This document shows, piece by piece, positions 14,396 to 24,081 of a stretch of 27,104 nucleotides of DNA. Both the position numbers and the translations under genes were made by a program. Position 1 is the first letter of the stretch. The number at the start of each line of letters is the position of its first letter. The DNA lies in the IMG/VR virus record IMGVR_UViG_3300009103_000129, positions 1 to 27,104 of that record. One strand, given 5' to 3'. This DNA is from a virus. The notes below the pieces were generated by a model. It ran no database searches. It was not told the origin of the DNA and was given only the letters and a program-made list of their open reading frames with translations.

Positions 14396-14939
14396 CATGG
14401 GAGCGATCGGGATGGGCGCGCAGGCCCTGGGCACGTTCGCCCAGGGTTATGCCGGCTATCGCGCGGGATTGTTCAACGCGCGGGTGGCCGACGCCAACGC
14501 CAAGGCATCGTTGATGGATGGCGCCACCGCATCGGCCGCCAGCGACGCGAAATACCGCGCCGCGATCGGCGAGCAGCTGGCGGCGCAGGGCGCTGGCGGT
14601 TTCCAGATGGGTACTGGCTCTAACCTGGACGCGGTGATGGCAAGCCGGGTCAACCAAACCTATGCGGCGATGAGCATCCAGCGCCAGGCGGCGGCGCGTG
14701 CCGTCGGGTTTGAAAACCAGTCTGCCATGAGCCGGTTCAGCGCGCGGCAATCGCTGTTCCAAGGCATTTCCGGCGCCGCATCGGGGCTGATGAAGAACAT
14801 GGGCGATTACGCTCTGTCGGGCCAGCAATATGGCTATGACACGTCAGGCCAGAGCGGTGCGCTGACGCCTTCATCTCCGGCATTCGGAGATTACGGCCGG
14901 TATGATGTTACCAACCCTCCGTATGTGATCAACAACTGA
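14385..14939 (+). CDS. Internal virion protein B (T7 gp14-like)
   Basis: This 184-residue protein has a glycine/alanine-rich hydrophobic start (GAIGMGAQALGTFAQGYAGY), then long alanine- and glutamine-rich helices (IGEQLAAQGAGGFQMGTGSNLDA, QRQAAARAVGFENQS) and a Ser/Gly/Tyr-rich tail. The combination of an N-terminal hydrophobic helix with helical core matches T7 gp14, which is ejected first and forms a pore in the outer membrane. ATG 14385 overlaps the previous stop and has GAGGTGG seven bases upstream; ATG 14397 is the alternative. Confidence 0.8.
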   Translation: MASSMGAIGMGAQALGTFAQGYAGYRAGLFNARVADANAKASLMDGATASAASDAKYRAAIGEQLAAQGAGGFQMGTGSNLDAVMASRVNQTYAAMSIQRQAAARAVGFENQSAMSRFSARQSLFQGISGAASGLMKNMGDYALSGQQYGYDTSGQSGALTPSSPAFGDYGRYDVTNPPYVINN

Positions 14940-16936
14940 TGGCTGATATGTCGATAGCGCCTGAGCCTGCTCCCCAGGCAACGCCCGATTTGCCGATGAA
15001 CGCCACGCCGCAGGCGTTTGGCGCCGGCGTTGCCGGTGAGCTGGCCCAGGCTGGCAACAACATGGTTCAGGCGGCCATGCAGCGCAAGGAAATCGATCTG
15101 CGCAACCGCTATGAGGCGGACCTGACGCAAGGGCAGCTGCAGGTGGCCCAGCTGCGCCAGCAGATGGCCGAGCAGCTTCATGCGATCCAGACCGATCCCA
15201 ACCTGGATCTGAACGATTACGCCAAGCGCGTTGCCGGTGTGTTCGATACCATGTCGGCCAAGGTCACCGAAGGGCAGACCAGCACGCGCATCCAGCGCCA
15301 GCTCGCCAGCCAGCTGGGCGAAATGCGCGCGCAGTATGGCGAGCAGGCAGAGAACTGGCAGTCGCTGCAACAGGCCAACGTGGTCAACCAAGGTGCGCGT
15401 GCGCTGGGCGAAACGCTGGAAGGGCAGGCCTATCTGGCAGGTGATCCTGCAACGGTGCAGCAGCTGCAGCTGCAATGGGGCGATTACGTGCATGGGCTGG
15501 CCGATCTGACGCCTGACCAGCGCATGGCGCTGGTGGCTGAAAAGGTGCCCAGCATCGCACTGGCGTTTGGCCGCGGCCTGGCCGAGCGCGATCCCGATCA
15601 GGTGAAAAGCCTGGTGCAATCGGGCTGGTTTACCGATCACGGTATCAAGGGTGAGCAGCTGGCCGCGCTGGAACGCGCGGCGCAAGTGGAAATCCACACG
15701 CGCGACGTTCAGGCGCGCCAGGTGCAGGCGCAGGCCGTTGCCCAGATGCACGAGCAATCGGCCACCTGGGAAGAGGCGGCGCGCCAGGGGCTGGAACTGC
15801 CCACGGCGCAGGTGATGGCCACCGCGCAGGCGCTGCGTGCTGCCGGCGACACGTCAGGCGCGCTCAAGTTGGAAGGCCTGGTGGCCGAAAATTCCTATGC
15901 CAAGGTGTGGGGTGCAATGTCGCCGCTGCAGCGGCAGCAGCGCATCACTGCACTGTCAGGCGTGGCCAATCGCACGCCCGACCAGCAGCGCGAACTGAAC
16001 TGGGCACAGGGGCACGTGGGGGCGCTCGACAGCGCGTTCAACGCCGATCCGGTGGCCTATGCCGCCAGCCACCCGGAAGCGGGCGCCGTGCCGCCCCAGA
16101 TCGCCCTGAACGATCCGAACAGCATCGCGGCGCGGGTACAGTGGCGCCGTGCCTATGAGCGCACGACGGGCCGTGCGGTGCCGCTGTTGAGCAACGCCGA
16201 AGTGGCGCCGCTGCGCGAGGCGGTGCACCAGGGCGTGAACCAACGGCATGAAGTGCTCAACCAGCTCGATGCCATTCCCGCCGATGAGCGCGCGATCGCG
16301 GCCGAACAGATCATGCCGGGCGATGCAGGGTTTCGGCAGGAAGCCCAGCTGGCACCAACGGATCGCGCCACCGTGTTCAATGGCCGGGCCAAGCTGAAAG
16401 CGGATGCGGGATTTCTGACGCCCCATGCGAAGACGGCCGATGGCAAGGCAATTCCCGGCGCCGATACCGCGCGCACCTTGCTCAATATCGCAGGCAGCCA
16501 GCTGGATACCGCGCTGCGGGCGATTCCGCAGGGCGATGTGGCCGCGATCAAGCAAAGCGCCGGCGAGTGGCTGGCGGGGAAGCTGGCAGCAACAAACCGC
16601 AGCATCTATACCTTGAGCCCCACCGATATTCGCGATGCGGCGTTGGCAGCGCTGGGCGGTCGCGTGGTGGGTGGCCGCCAGATCGGCGGCATCGGGCATT
16701 GGACGGGTGACCGTGTGTTCGTGCTGCCCGACAGCATGAGCGAGCTGGATTTCGTCAATACCGTCAATCGCGACCAGACGTTCAAGAGCCAGGCGGGGGC
16801 CGGCTCCACGATGAACCTGCGCAATGCCTTTCCGGTGTGGATCGGCGGCAACCGGTATCGGTGGGAGACGGCCGCCGGGCGGATCGTGAAAGATGCCAAG
16901 GGCGCTGATTATATCAGCGATGTGAGCGTGCGATGA
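14939..16936 (+). CDS. Internal virion protein C (T7 gp15-like)
   Basis: This 665-residue protein is almost entirely helical with many glutamines and alanines (LTQGQLQVAQLRQQMAEQL, STRIQRQLASQLGEM). The last ~160 residues are more mixed and tyrosine/tryptophan-containing (WIGGNRYRWETAAG). Position between gp14-like and transglycosylase-bearing proteins and the helical composition match T7 gp15, which builds the periplasmic tube of the ejectosome. No enzymatic motif was seen. It starts in the previous stop (TGATG) and its end overlaps the next gene by ATGA. Confidence 0.75.
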   Translation: MADMSIAPEPAPQATPDLPMNATPQAFGAGVAGELAQAGNNMVQAAMQRKEIDLRNRYEADLTQGQLQVAQLRQQMAEQLHAIQTDPNLDLNDYAKRVAGVFDTMSAKVTEGQTSTRIQRQLASQLGEMRAQYGEQAENWQSLQQANVVNQGARALGETLEGQAYLAGDPATVQQLQLQWGDYVHGLADLTPDQRMALVAEKVPSIALAFGRGLAERDPDQVKSLVQSGWFTDHGIKGEQLAALERAAQVEIHTRDVQARQVQAQAVAQMHEQSATWEEAARQGLELPTAQVMATAQALRAAGDTSGALKLEGLVAENSYAKVWGAMSPLQRQQRITALSGVANRTPDQQRELNWAQGHVGALDSAFNADPVAYAASHPEAGAVPPQIALNDPNSIAARVQWRRAYERTTGRAVPLLSNAEVAPLREAVHQGVNQRHEVLNQLDAIPADERAIAAEQIMPGDAGFRQEAQLAPTDRATVFNGRAKLKADAGFLTPHAKTADGKAIPGADTARTLLNIAGSQLDTALRAIPQGDVAAIKQSAGEWLAGKLAATNRSIYTLSPTDIRDAALAALGGRVVGGRQIGGIGHWTGDRVFVLPDSMSELDFVNTVNRDQTFKSQAGAGSTMNLRNAFPVWIGGNRYRWETAAGRIVKDAKGADYISDVSVR

Positions 16937-19452
16937 GCGTTCTATCCGTTGTCCAGACCAGCCCGGACGAACCGCAGATGCGCCCAAAGGCGCCGGGTTC
17001 CGATCTGGATGCCGTGAAATCGCAAGGCTGGTGGGACAGCACGAAAGCCGCCACGGCCGTTGCGGTGGACGAAGTGCCGTTCATGCAGGATGTGCGGCTG
17101 CAAAGCGCCTATGCGCCGGTGCTGGCGGCGATGGCCGATGCGACAGGGAAATCACGGTTCTTTGCGTATCAATCGATCCTGAAAATGGTCAACCCGCTGG
17201 GTGGCCCCGATAACACCGACTATGATGCGCTGTGGGACGATATCAATCGGTTGTCCAAGCTGGGCAAGCTACCTGCTGGCGTACCGACCGATCGGGCCAC
17301 ATTTGAAAATCGGGCCCTGACACGCGATGGACAGCGCCAGCGCGATATGATCGTGGCTGGCCAGGGCAGCGCGAGTTCACGCTTGATTGGCGGGTTGGCT
17401 GCGGGCTTTACCGATCCCTATATGACCGGGCTGGCGATTGCGACTGGGGGTGCCGGGGCAGAGCTTTCCGCCGGCCGCGCCATTCTGGCCGATGGCCTTG
17501 CGAATGCCGGGATCGCGGCGGTGGAAACGCCGGCGACAATGAACGCGCGGGCGCGCCTGGGCGAGCAAACCAGCGCCGGCGATCTGGCGCAGAACGTGGG
17601 CACCGCGTTTCTATTTGGCGCGGCGGCCGGCGGCATGGCGCGGGCGATCGGCGCGGGATGGCGCGCGGGCAAATCGGCGATCGGGAACCCTGAAGCCCGC
17701 TCCCCCATGGAAATTGCCAAGGCCTTTGCCAAGGCTGTGCCTGAACAACTGCGCACGCCCGACCAGGCGGCCGCGCTGGCGGTGATCGACCGCGATGCCG
17801 ATCTGGCGGCCAAGAACCCGTTCGAGCCGGGCAGCGCCGGCGAAGATGCGCATTTCAGCCTGGTCGATGCGGCGCAGCGGCGCATCGTTGACCCGGCCGC
17901 GCCGGGACCGCGCATGGTGACGCCGCAGCGCCTGGCGCAGGGTGGCGCGGTGGACAGCTATCTGGCTGCGGTGCGCAAAAGCGAAAGCGGTGGCAACCCC
18001 AATGCACGCAACCCGATGCCCGGGCAGACGGCATCGGGCCTGTATGGCTTTACCAACCAGACGTGGATCGGCACCTATCGCGCGGCGTTTCCCAAGACAG
18101 GGTTGAGCGATGGCGCGATCCTGGCGCTGAAAGGCGATGCGGCGTTGCAGGAAAGCCTGATGCGGCGCCTGACCGAAGACAATGCGGCGCGGCTGCAGCG
18201 GATCGGCGCCGAGGTGGACCCGGCGAACCTCTATATCATGCATCATCTGGGCACTGGCGACGGTCCCAAAGTGCTGCGCGCCGCACCCGATACGCCGCTG
18301 TCATCGCTGCTTTCGGAAAAGATCATCGACGTGAACCCCTACATGAAGGGGATGACGGTGGGCGATTTCGTGTCCTGGGCGCGCGAGCGCATGGGGCAGG
18401 AGCGCGGCGCGATCGATGCGCCTGCCGCGATCGGCGCGGGCGATGATCAGATGCTGGCGGCGCTCGAGACAGAACGGGCGCAGGTTGAAGCCGAGCGCAT
18501 GGCGGCGCAACGCGATCTTGACCTGGACAACGAGGCAGCGACGCCGGCGGCGATCGAGGAACCGCCTTTGGCCGATAACATGATCCGCGTGTATCACAGC
18601 GGCGCAATCGGCGATGGTGAAACCGGGCGTTGGGTGAGCACCGATCGCCAGTACGCATCGGATTATCGCAGCGATCTGCCGCTTCACTACACCGACTTGC
18701 CGGCCAACGATCCACGCGTGAACAATGCTGATTGGCCGGATCAAAATGCCGCGCGCGGGTTCACATTCAATTTCGAGTTGAGCGCGCAAGAGGCGGCGCG
18801 CTTAACGGAAATCCGGCGCAGCCGCGCACCGGTGGATCAAGAGCAGCCGATGCTGCGGCGGGACCAGTTTGCCAGTGAAGAAGATTGGCGGTCTGCGCAA
18901 GGCCACGTGGATGATGCCCGACGCGGTGCTGATCCAAGCGATGCGCAAATGGCGGCGGCCGATGCGGTGATCGGCAAGCCGGCCCAGGCATGGGAATTGC
19001 GCCTGGGCGATCAGGTGCGCTTGGCGGGCAGCTATGCCGGTGTGCGCCGCGCAGCGGCCGAAATGGCACAGCGCGCGGGCGTGCTGGATGAGCACTTTGA
19101 CCGCATCATGAAGTGGCGCGGCAAACAGGGCGATCTCGGCCCGCTGACGATCGCAAAGCGAACCGAGCCAGCGACGATAAAGGAAGCGCTTGCCGCCGCG
19201 CGAAATGCGCAGGAAACCCAGGTGGCACCCATGCCCGAGGCCATGGTGCAGCGGTATATCGATCCTGCAGCGGCCGAGACCAAGGCGCAGGCGGACAGCT
19301 TCACCCATGACGTGGCCGCCAGTGTGGATGCCGGGCAGTGGCAGGCCGTGCCGTTCGCGGTCGATGCGCAGCGCACGGTGACGCCGGAACAGCTGATGCT
19401 GCAGCTGGACGATGAAGACGCGGCCCTGGCCGCCATGAGGGGGTGCCTGTGA
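16933..19452 (+). CDS. Internal virion protein with lytic transglycosylase domain (gp16-like, N-terminal half)
   Basis: This 839-residue protein carries an SLT-type lytic transglycosylase domain at about residues 335-450. Evidence is the catalytic-looking Glu351 in RKSESGG, ASGLYGFTNQTW downstream, and YIMHHLGTGDGPKVLRA. It cleaves peptidoglycan during genome ejection, as in T7 gp16. The first ~330 residues are helical and include hydrophobic Gly/Ala segments (LIGGLAAGFTDPYMTGLAIATGGAG). Residues ~548-620 (MIRVYHSG, GRWVSTDRQYASDY, LPLHYTDLPANDPRVNN) form a separate module that recalls ADP-ribosyltransferase-like folds; this is tentative. It overlaps the next gene, with which it seems to make a split gp16. 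Confidence 0.85.
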   Translation: MSVLSVVQTSPDEPQMRPKAPGSDLDAVKSQGWWDSTKAATAVAVDEVPFMQDVRLQSAYAPVLAAMADATGKSRFFAYQSILKMVNPLGGPDNTDYDALWDDINRLSKLGKLPAGVPTDRATFENRALTRDGQRQRDMIVAGQGSASSRLIGGLAAGFTDPYMTGLAIATGGAGAELSAGRAILADGLANAGIAAVETPATMNARARLGEQTSAGDLAQNVGTAFLFGAAAGGMARAIGAGWRAGKSAIGNPEARSPMEIAKAFAKAVPEQLRTPDQAAALAVIDRDADLAAKNPFEPGSAGEDAHFSLVDAAQRRIVDPAAPGPRMVTPQRLAQGGAVDSYLAAVRKSESGGNPNARNPMPGQTASGLYGFTNQTWIGTYRAAFPKTGLSDGAILALKGDAALQESLMRRLTEDNAARLQRIGAEVDPANLYIMHHLGTGDGPKVLRAAPDTPLSSLLSEKIIDVNPYMKGMTVGDFVSWARERMGQERGAIDAPAAIGAGDDQMLAALETERAQVEAERMAAQRDLDLDNEAATPAAIEEPPLADNMIRVYHSGAIGDGETGRWVSTDRQYASDYRSDLPLHYTDLPANDPRVNNADWPDQNAARGFTFNFELSAQEAARLTEIRRSRAPVDQEQPMLRRDQFASEEDWRSAQGHVDDARRGADPSDAQMAAADAVIGKPAQAWELRLGDQVRLAGSYAGVRRAAAEMAQRAGVLDEHFDRIMKWRGKQGDLGPLTIAKRTEPATIKEALAAARNAQETQVAPMPEAMVQRYIDPAAAETKAQADSFTHDVAASVDAGQWQAVPFAVDAQRTVTPEQLMLQLDDEDAALAAMRGCL

Positions 19453-21950
19453 CGTTTCTGGTGTGCTTGGCCAAGCTGCGCGAGGAAGGCAAAATCGATC
19501 GCGAGCGGGCCGATCGCTTTGCGCGCGAATATCAGCGGCTGCACGCGAATTTCGCCAAGCAGGTGGGCGACGTTGCGGCCGAGGATCTGGCCACGCGCGA
19601 GGCGATGGACGCGCTGGAATTTCAGGCGCTGACCGATCGGCGGCAAAAGCTGATGCAGATCCGCAACCAGCAGAACCTGCTGGGCCAGATGCAGGCGCAT
19701 ATCGAGGCGGGCGGATCGGCCAAGCATTTCGCAATCGCAGTGATGGATCACCATGAAGCCGTGCCCGGGGTGCAGTCGGTGGACAATACCAAGGGCGCGA
19801 TCGCGCGCCTGGCATGGTCGCGCATGGGCGATTTCCTGCAAACGCATGGGCGCGACGTGCTGGGCCGCGTGCGCGACCAGGCCGGGCTTGACGACGTGGT
19901 GCGCGCGCTGCGCGGCGAGAAGGTGGAGAGCGACAGCGCGCGCGAAATGGCAGCGGCCGTGGCTGATACCATGGAATGGCTACGCGGGCAGTTCAACGCC
20001 GCAGGCGGGGCGATCCCCAAGCTCAAAGACTGGGGCTTGCCACAGAGCCATGACGGATTGGCCGTGGCCCAGGCCGGCTATCAGGAATGGCGGGATTTCA
20101 TACTGCCCAAGCTCGATTGGCAGGCCATGATGGATGCCAGCACCGGCAAGCCATTCGTGAGCCAGGAAGCGCTCGAGCCGGCGCTGGAACAGGCGTGGCG
20201 CAACATTTCCAGCAACGGGCTGGATTCGGCCGAGCCCGGCGCTTTCAGTGGATCGGGAAAGCTGGCCAACCGGCACAGCGATCACCGGTTCTTCACGTTC
20301 CGATCGGCCGATGACTGGCTCGCCTATAACGAACGGTTTGGCGTGGGCACGGTGTTCGACGCGATCACCGGTCATATCGAAAGCATGAGCCGCGATATCG
20401 CGGCGATGCGCGTGCTGGGGCCGAACCCTGATGCCACGGTGCGGTGGATGGGTGACATGCTGCGCAAGGAAAGCATGCCCACGATCGAGGGCGGCAAGAG
20501 CATGCCGCTGGAAAAGGACGCGGCGCGCGGCGCGAAAATCCTGAACGATCTGTGGGATTACTATTCCGGCGAGTTGACCCGGGTGGCACCGGAAAACCGT
20601 TCCACGGCCAGACTGTTCAGCGGGGTGCGCAACTGGAACGTGATGAGCAAGCTGGGTTCCGCGGCGTTTTCAGCGCTGCCGACCGATCCGATGTTTGCGG
20701 GCGTCACGGCGAAATTCAACGGCCTGCCGGTGATGGAGCAAGCGGGCACCTGGCTGCGCACGTTCAACCCTGCCGATGCCTCGCACCGTGAAGCGGCGTT
20801 GCATGCCGGCCTGGTCTTTGCCGAGATGACCGGACGGGCCGAGCGCATGTGGCGGGACGGGCGGTTCAACATGCATGAGTTCACCCGGCGCGGCGCCAAT
20901 GCCCTGCTGGAAACCACGCTGCTGACGCCGCACACGGTGGCGGCAAAGCAGGCAATGGGCCTCGCGTTCATGAAAGACTGGGGCGAGCATGCCGGCGTGG
21001 CATTTGCGGATCTGCAGGAACCCAAGCGCCTGGCGCTGGAACGCTATGGCATCGGGCCCAGCGAATGGGATGCACTGCGCGCCGTGGGGCCGGTCGAGCA
21101 GGGCAGTATCCGGCTGTTGCGCCCGGCCGATCTTGCGCGCCAGGGCGATGACGCGTCGATCGCGGCGGCGGTGAAGTTCATGAGCTTGATCGACAGCGAA
21201 ACGAAGTTCGGCACGCCCGGGGAGAGCCTGCGCGCGCAGGCGGCCGTGGCCACGCTGGGGCATTCTTCGCGCATCGAGCGCGGCACGCTGGGCGGCGAAA
21301 TCGTCCACAGCATGAGCCAGTTCAAAACCTATTCCGTGATCTGGATGATGACGCACCTGGAACGCGCGATCTATGGGCGCGGTGGCATGGGGCGCCTGCA
21401 GTATGCCTTGTCGCTGCCGATCTTCCTGACCATTGGCGGCTTCATCGCTGATACCCTGATCGACATTTCCAAGGGTGAGCAGCCTACGCTGCAGCCAACG
21501 CCGATCCGGCTTTCGCGCGCGTTCGTGCGCGGCGGCGGCCTGGGTATCGTGGGCGATCTGATTTCGCAGGGCGCTGCCGGCGATCGCGGCACGGCCGGCC
21601 CCGTAACCGGGTTCATCGCCGGCCCCACGCTGGGTGCCATTGCCGATCCGATCGCCGCGCTGACGCTGGGCAATCTGGGGGATGCGGCCGGCGGAAAGGC
21701 GACGCATGCCGGCAGCGAGCTGGTCAAGCAGATCCGCACCAGCCTGCCAGGCAGCAACGCCTGGTATGCCCGGGCGGCGATGAACCGGCTGTTGCTGGAC
21801 CAGCTGCAGATGATGGCCGACCCGCATTATCACCAGAGCTTTGCCCGGATGCAGCGCGCGGCGCAGGAACGCGGTTCAACCTACTGGTGGGCGCCTGGGC
21901 AGGCGGTGCCCGAACTTGGCGCAGAAGGCGGCCAGCAGCCGGCGCCTTGA
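19449..21950 (+). CDS. Large internal virion protein (gp16-like, C-terminal half)
   Basis: This 833-residue helical protein begins at GTG 19449 within the stop of the transglycosylase protein (GTGA). An AGGGGG site is five bases upstream; GTG 19443 is the alternative. The C-terminal ~80 residues contain LPGSNAWYARAAMNRLLLDQL, AMMADPHYHQS-like and AQERGSTYWWAPG segments, very characteristic of the largest internal proteins of podoviruses. One hydrophobic stretch (LQYALSLPIFLTIGGFIADTL, near residue 650) could enter the inner membrane. T7 has a single 1318-residue gp16; here the role is divided between two overlapping genes. Confidence 0.85.
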   Translation: MTFLVCLAKLREEGKIDRERADRFAREYQRLHANFAKQVGDVAAEDLATREAMDALEFQALTDRRQKLMQIRNQQNLLGQMQAHIEAGGSAKHFAIAVMDHHEAVPGVQSVDNTKGAIARLAWSRMGDFLQTHGRDVLGRVRDQAGLDDVVRALRGEKVESDSAREMAAAVADTMEWLRGQFNAAGGAIPKLKDWGLPQSHDGLAVAQAGYQEWRDFILPKLDWQAMMDASTGKPFVSQEALEPALEQAWRNISSNGLDSAEPGAFSGSGKLANRHSDHRFFTFRSADDWLAYNERFGVGTVFDAITGHIESMSRDIAAMRVLGPNPDATVRWMGDMLRKESMPTIEGGKSMPLEKDAARGAKILNDLWDYYSGELTRVAPENRSTARLFSGVRNWNVMSKLGSAAFSALPTDPMFAGVTAKFNGLPVMEQAGTWLRTFNPADASHREAALHAGLVFAEMTGRAERMWRDGRFNMHEFTRRGANALLETTLLTPHTVAAKQAMGLAFMKDWGEHAGVAFADLQEPKRLALERYGIGPSEWDALRAVGPVEQGSIRLLRPADLARQGDDASIAAAVKFMSLIDSETKFGTPGESLRAQAAVATLGHSSRIERGTLGGEIVHSMSQFKTYSVIWMMTHLERAIYGRGGMGRLQYALSLPIFLTIGGFIADTLIDISKGEQPTLQPTPIRLSRAFVRGGGLGIVGDLISQGAAGDRGTAGPVTGFIAGPTLGAIADPIAALTLGNLGDAAGGKATHAGSELVKQIRTSLPGSNAWYARAAMNRLLLDQLQMMADPHYHQSFARMQRAAQERGSTYWWAPGQAVPELGAEGGQQPAP

Positions 21951-22110
21951 CGTGATTCGCGGCTTGTGGGAAACAAGCGGCGCCGGACTAGCGGGAACGC
22001 CCCGGCGCCCGTGGTGTGGATCACCCGGCGAGCGGCCGTAAAGCGCCAGAGGTGGCCCCGCGTGGCGGATTAGCCCTTCGCTCATGACTGATCATGTGCG
22101 GGGCGTTGCT
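21951..22110 (+). promoter_or_regulatory. Structured leader element B before the tail fibre gene
   Basis: This gap holds a hairpin GCTTGT/ACAAGC (about 21963-21978), an 8-bp stem GGCGCCGG/CCGGCGCC around a GGACTAGCG box (21985-21993), GCGAGCG, then CGCCA (22044-22048)/TGGCG (22063-22067) with GGCCCCG in the loop, and GGATTAGCC (22067-22075) plus CTTCG. The order and boxes mirror element A before the capsid gene. The last box lies 36 bases from the preferred start, compared with 38 in element A. Confidence 0.65.
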
Positions 22111-24081
22111 ATGACCGTTGGGGTTGAGACCCTTCCTACCACCTATACCGGCGACGGCTCGACCGTCAGCTTTCCGCTGGGGTTCACCTATTCGCAAACC
22201 AGCGATGTGGTGGTCTTGGTGGCGGGCGCGCGCCTGACCGGTGGGTATGCGGTTCTATCCGGGAACGTCGTGTTTGACGTGGCGCCGGCGGCCGCTGCTG
22301 CGATCGTGTTCGACCGCGACACGCCGGTTACCCAGGACGCGGACTTTCCCGCCGCTGGCCCATTCCCGTCGACGGCGTTTGCCAAGCAGCTCGACAAGAA
22401 CGCGCGGATCGCCACCGAGCACAAGCGCAGCCTGGGCGATCTCTACACGCGGTCGCTGATGGCGCCGCTGGGAGAATCCATAGTTTCTTTGCCTCCTGCT
22501 TCAATGCGGATGAATCAGTTTCTCGCATTTGACAGCCACGGCAACCCAGTCATGAGTTTCGGAACCGGTACTGATGCTGGGCTTAGGAACGACCTCGCCT
22601 CCGGCGCATCAGGCAAGGGCGCAGGGCTTGCTGGATTGTCTCTGGATGCAACGTACCCCACCGGCACAGTTGGCGACAGACTGCAGCGCCTAATCTTTGC
22701 GACCGATGCGCCGTTCGCCTGCAAGACCGATGGCACCGACAGCACAGCCGGCATGCAGGCCCTTGCCGCCTTTGTGAACGACACCTCGAAGTGCCCGAAC
22801 GGTGCAATGGTGTGGATGCCTGCGGGGACGATCAAGATTACCTCCAACGTCACGTTTACTAACGACGTGACTTTCGTTGGTCACGGCCCGAACATTTCGT
22901 ATCTGCTTTGCTCCAGCAACGCGCGGCTGATGCTGACCGGCTCGCGGCAAGGCCCTTTCAATACGGCATTCACGCTGCAGGGCTTCGCCATCCTCACCGA
23001 CAACGTGCATGCGTCCAGCCCCATGCATGTGGATTATTCGGCCACCTATACCGGCGACGGTGCGCTGTCGCAGACCTTGACCATGCGTGATGTGCTCATT
23101 GCCGGGCAGAATACATCCTGCGGCTTCAACATCGGGCTGGAATTGGTCGATTGCCCGTGGCCGCGCCTCGAAAACGTGGTGTTTCGCGGCGACAATGCGC
23201 GGACCAGCGCTTACGGCATCAAATACACCGGGACCGATGGCTCGCCTACGTTCCGGTCTGTCCGCGCCTATTTCCTGCAGGACGCGATCTACTGCGAAGG
23301 CCAGATGGAGGGCTACGTCTTTGACGACCTCGAAATCGTCTCGGTGCAGCGGGGGGTGACAGCCAAGGACACGACCAACGGCTTGCAGCCTCGGTTCGTC
23401 GTGCGCAACAGCCATATCAATGCCGAGGAGTGCTGCATCAAGACGGTCGGCATCGACCTTATGCATATTGACGAAAGCAACGACCTTTACGGCCAGGTTG
23501 CTGCTGGCACGTCCACGACTTGGACTGCCGTGGACGTTACCCCGACACTCGCCACCGGCACCAGCAACACGATTGTTTGTAGCGCAGATATTCGGCCAAC
23601 GGTCAACGCCGACGGGGCCTATGCCGCAACCAAGATCGGCGTGCGTGTGCGAGGCGCAGATGTGAGCCTGGAAGATTACGTGCTGGGCGGCATGTATCGC
23701 GGCTGCACGACCGGCATTCAGTTGGGCACCAACACCAACGGTGTCACGATCGACGCTGACACGTTGTTTCGGAATTGCACCACTTCGGTATCCGACGGCG
23801 GCGGCAACAATATCCGCCTGCAAAAAACGAAGGCCGGGACGACGGTTGGAACGACGGCAACCGGTGGTTTGATCGCCATCAGTTTCGGCTCTCTCATACA
23901 GTTCTCCGGGACGCCGATCGTGATCGCGGCCGGCGGCGATGGGGGCAACGAAACCTATACCGTTGTGCAATCAAGCGTGACCGCCGCAGGCTGCAACGTG
24001 CTGGTTGCGAACAGTTCTGGGCCGTTGGCCAGCGGCCAGACGCGACGCGTCAACTGGATCGTTGCGGGTAACGCGCCATGA
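22111..24081 (+). CDS. Tail fibre protein with T7 gp17-like N-terminus and beta-helix
   Basis: This protein of 656 residues (665 if ATG 22084 is used) would bind the host surface. The N-terminus (LPTTYTGDGSTVSFPLGFTY, dVVVLVAGARLTGGYAV, IVFDRDTPVTQDADFP) matches the T7 gp17 attachment domain that docks to the tail. The stretch GAMVWMPAGTIKITSNVTFTN starts a pectate-lyase-like right-handed beta-helix, followed by repeated beta strands (residues ~220-560). The end is strand-rich without a clear enzymatic motif. ATG 22111 fits the domain start and the element B spacing; neither start has a strong ribosome binding site (GGGG at 22100-22103). From roughly 22900 the bases look less GC-biased than neighbours, typical of exchanged receptor-binding modules. 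Confidence 0.85.
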   Translation: MTVGVETLPTTYTGDGSTVSFPLGFTYSQTSDVVVLVAGARLTGGYAVLSGNVVFDVAPAAAAAIVFDRDTPVTQDADFPAAGPFPSTAFAKQLDKNARIATEHKRSLGDLYTRSLMAPLGESIVSLPPASMRMNQFLAFDSHGNPVMSFGTGTDAGLRNDLASGASGKGAGLAGLSLDATYPTGTVGDRLQRLIFATDAPFACKTDGTDSTAGMQALAAFVNDTSKCPNGAMVWMPAGTIKITSNVTFTNDVTFVGHGPNISYLLCSSNARLMLTGSRQGPFNTAFTLQGFAILTDNVHASSPMHVDYSATYTGDGALSQTLTMRDVLIAGQNTSCGFNIGLELVDCPWPRLENVVFRGDNARTSAYGIKYTGTDGSPTFRSVRAYFLQDAIYCEGQMEGYVFDDLEIVSVQRGVTAKDTTNGLQPRFVVRNSHINAEECCIKTVGIDLMHIDESNDLYGQVAAGTSTTWTAVDVTPTLATGTSNTIVCSADIRPTVNADGAYAATKIGVRVRGADVSLEDYVLGGMYRGCTTGIQLGTNTNGVTIDADTLFRNCTTSVSDGGGNNIRLQKTKAGTTVGTTATGGLIAISFGSLIQFSGTPIVIAAGGDGGNETYTVVQSSVTAAGCNVLVANSSGPLASGQTRRVNWIVAGNAP

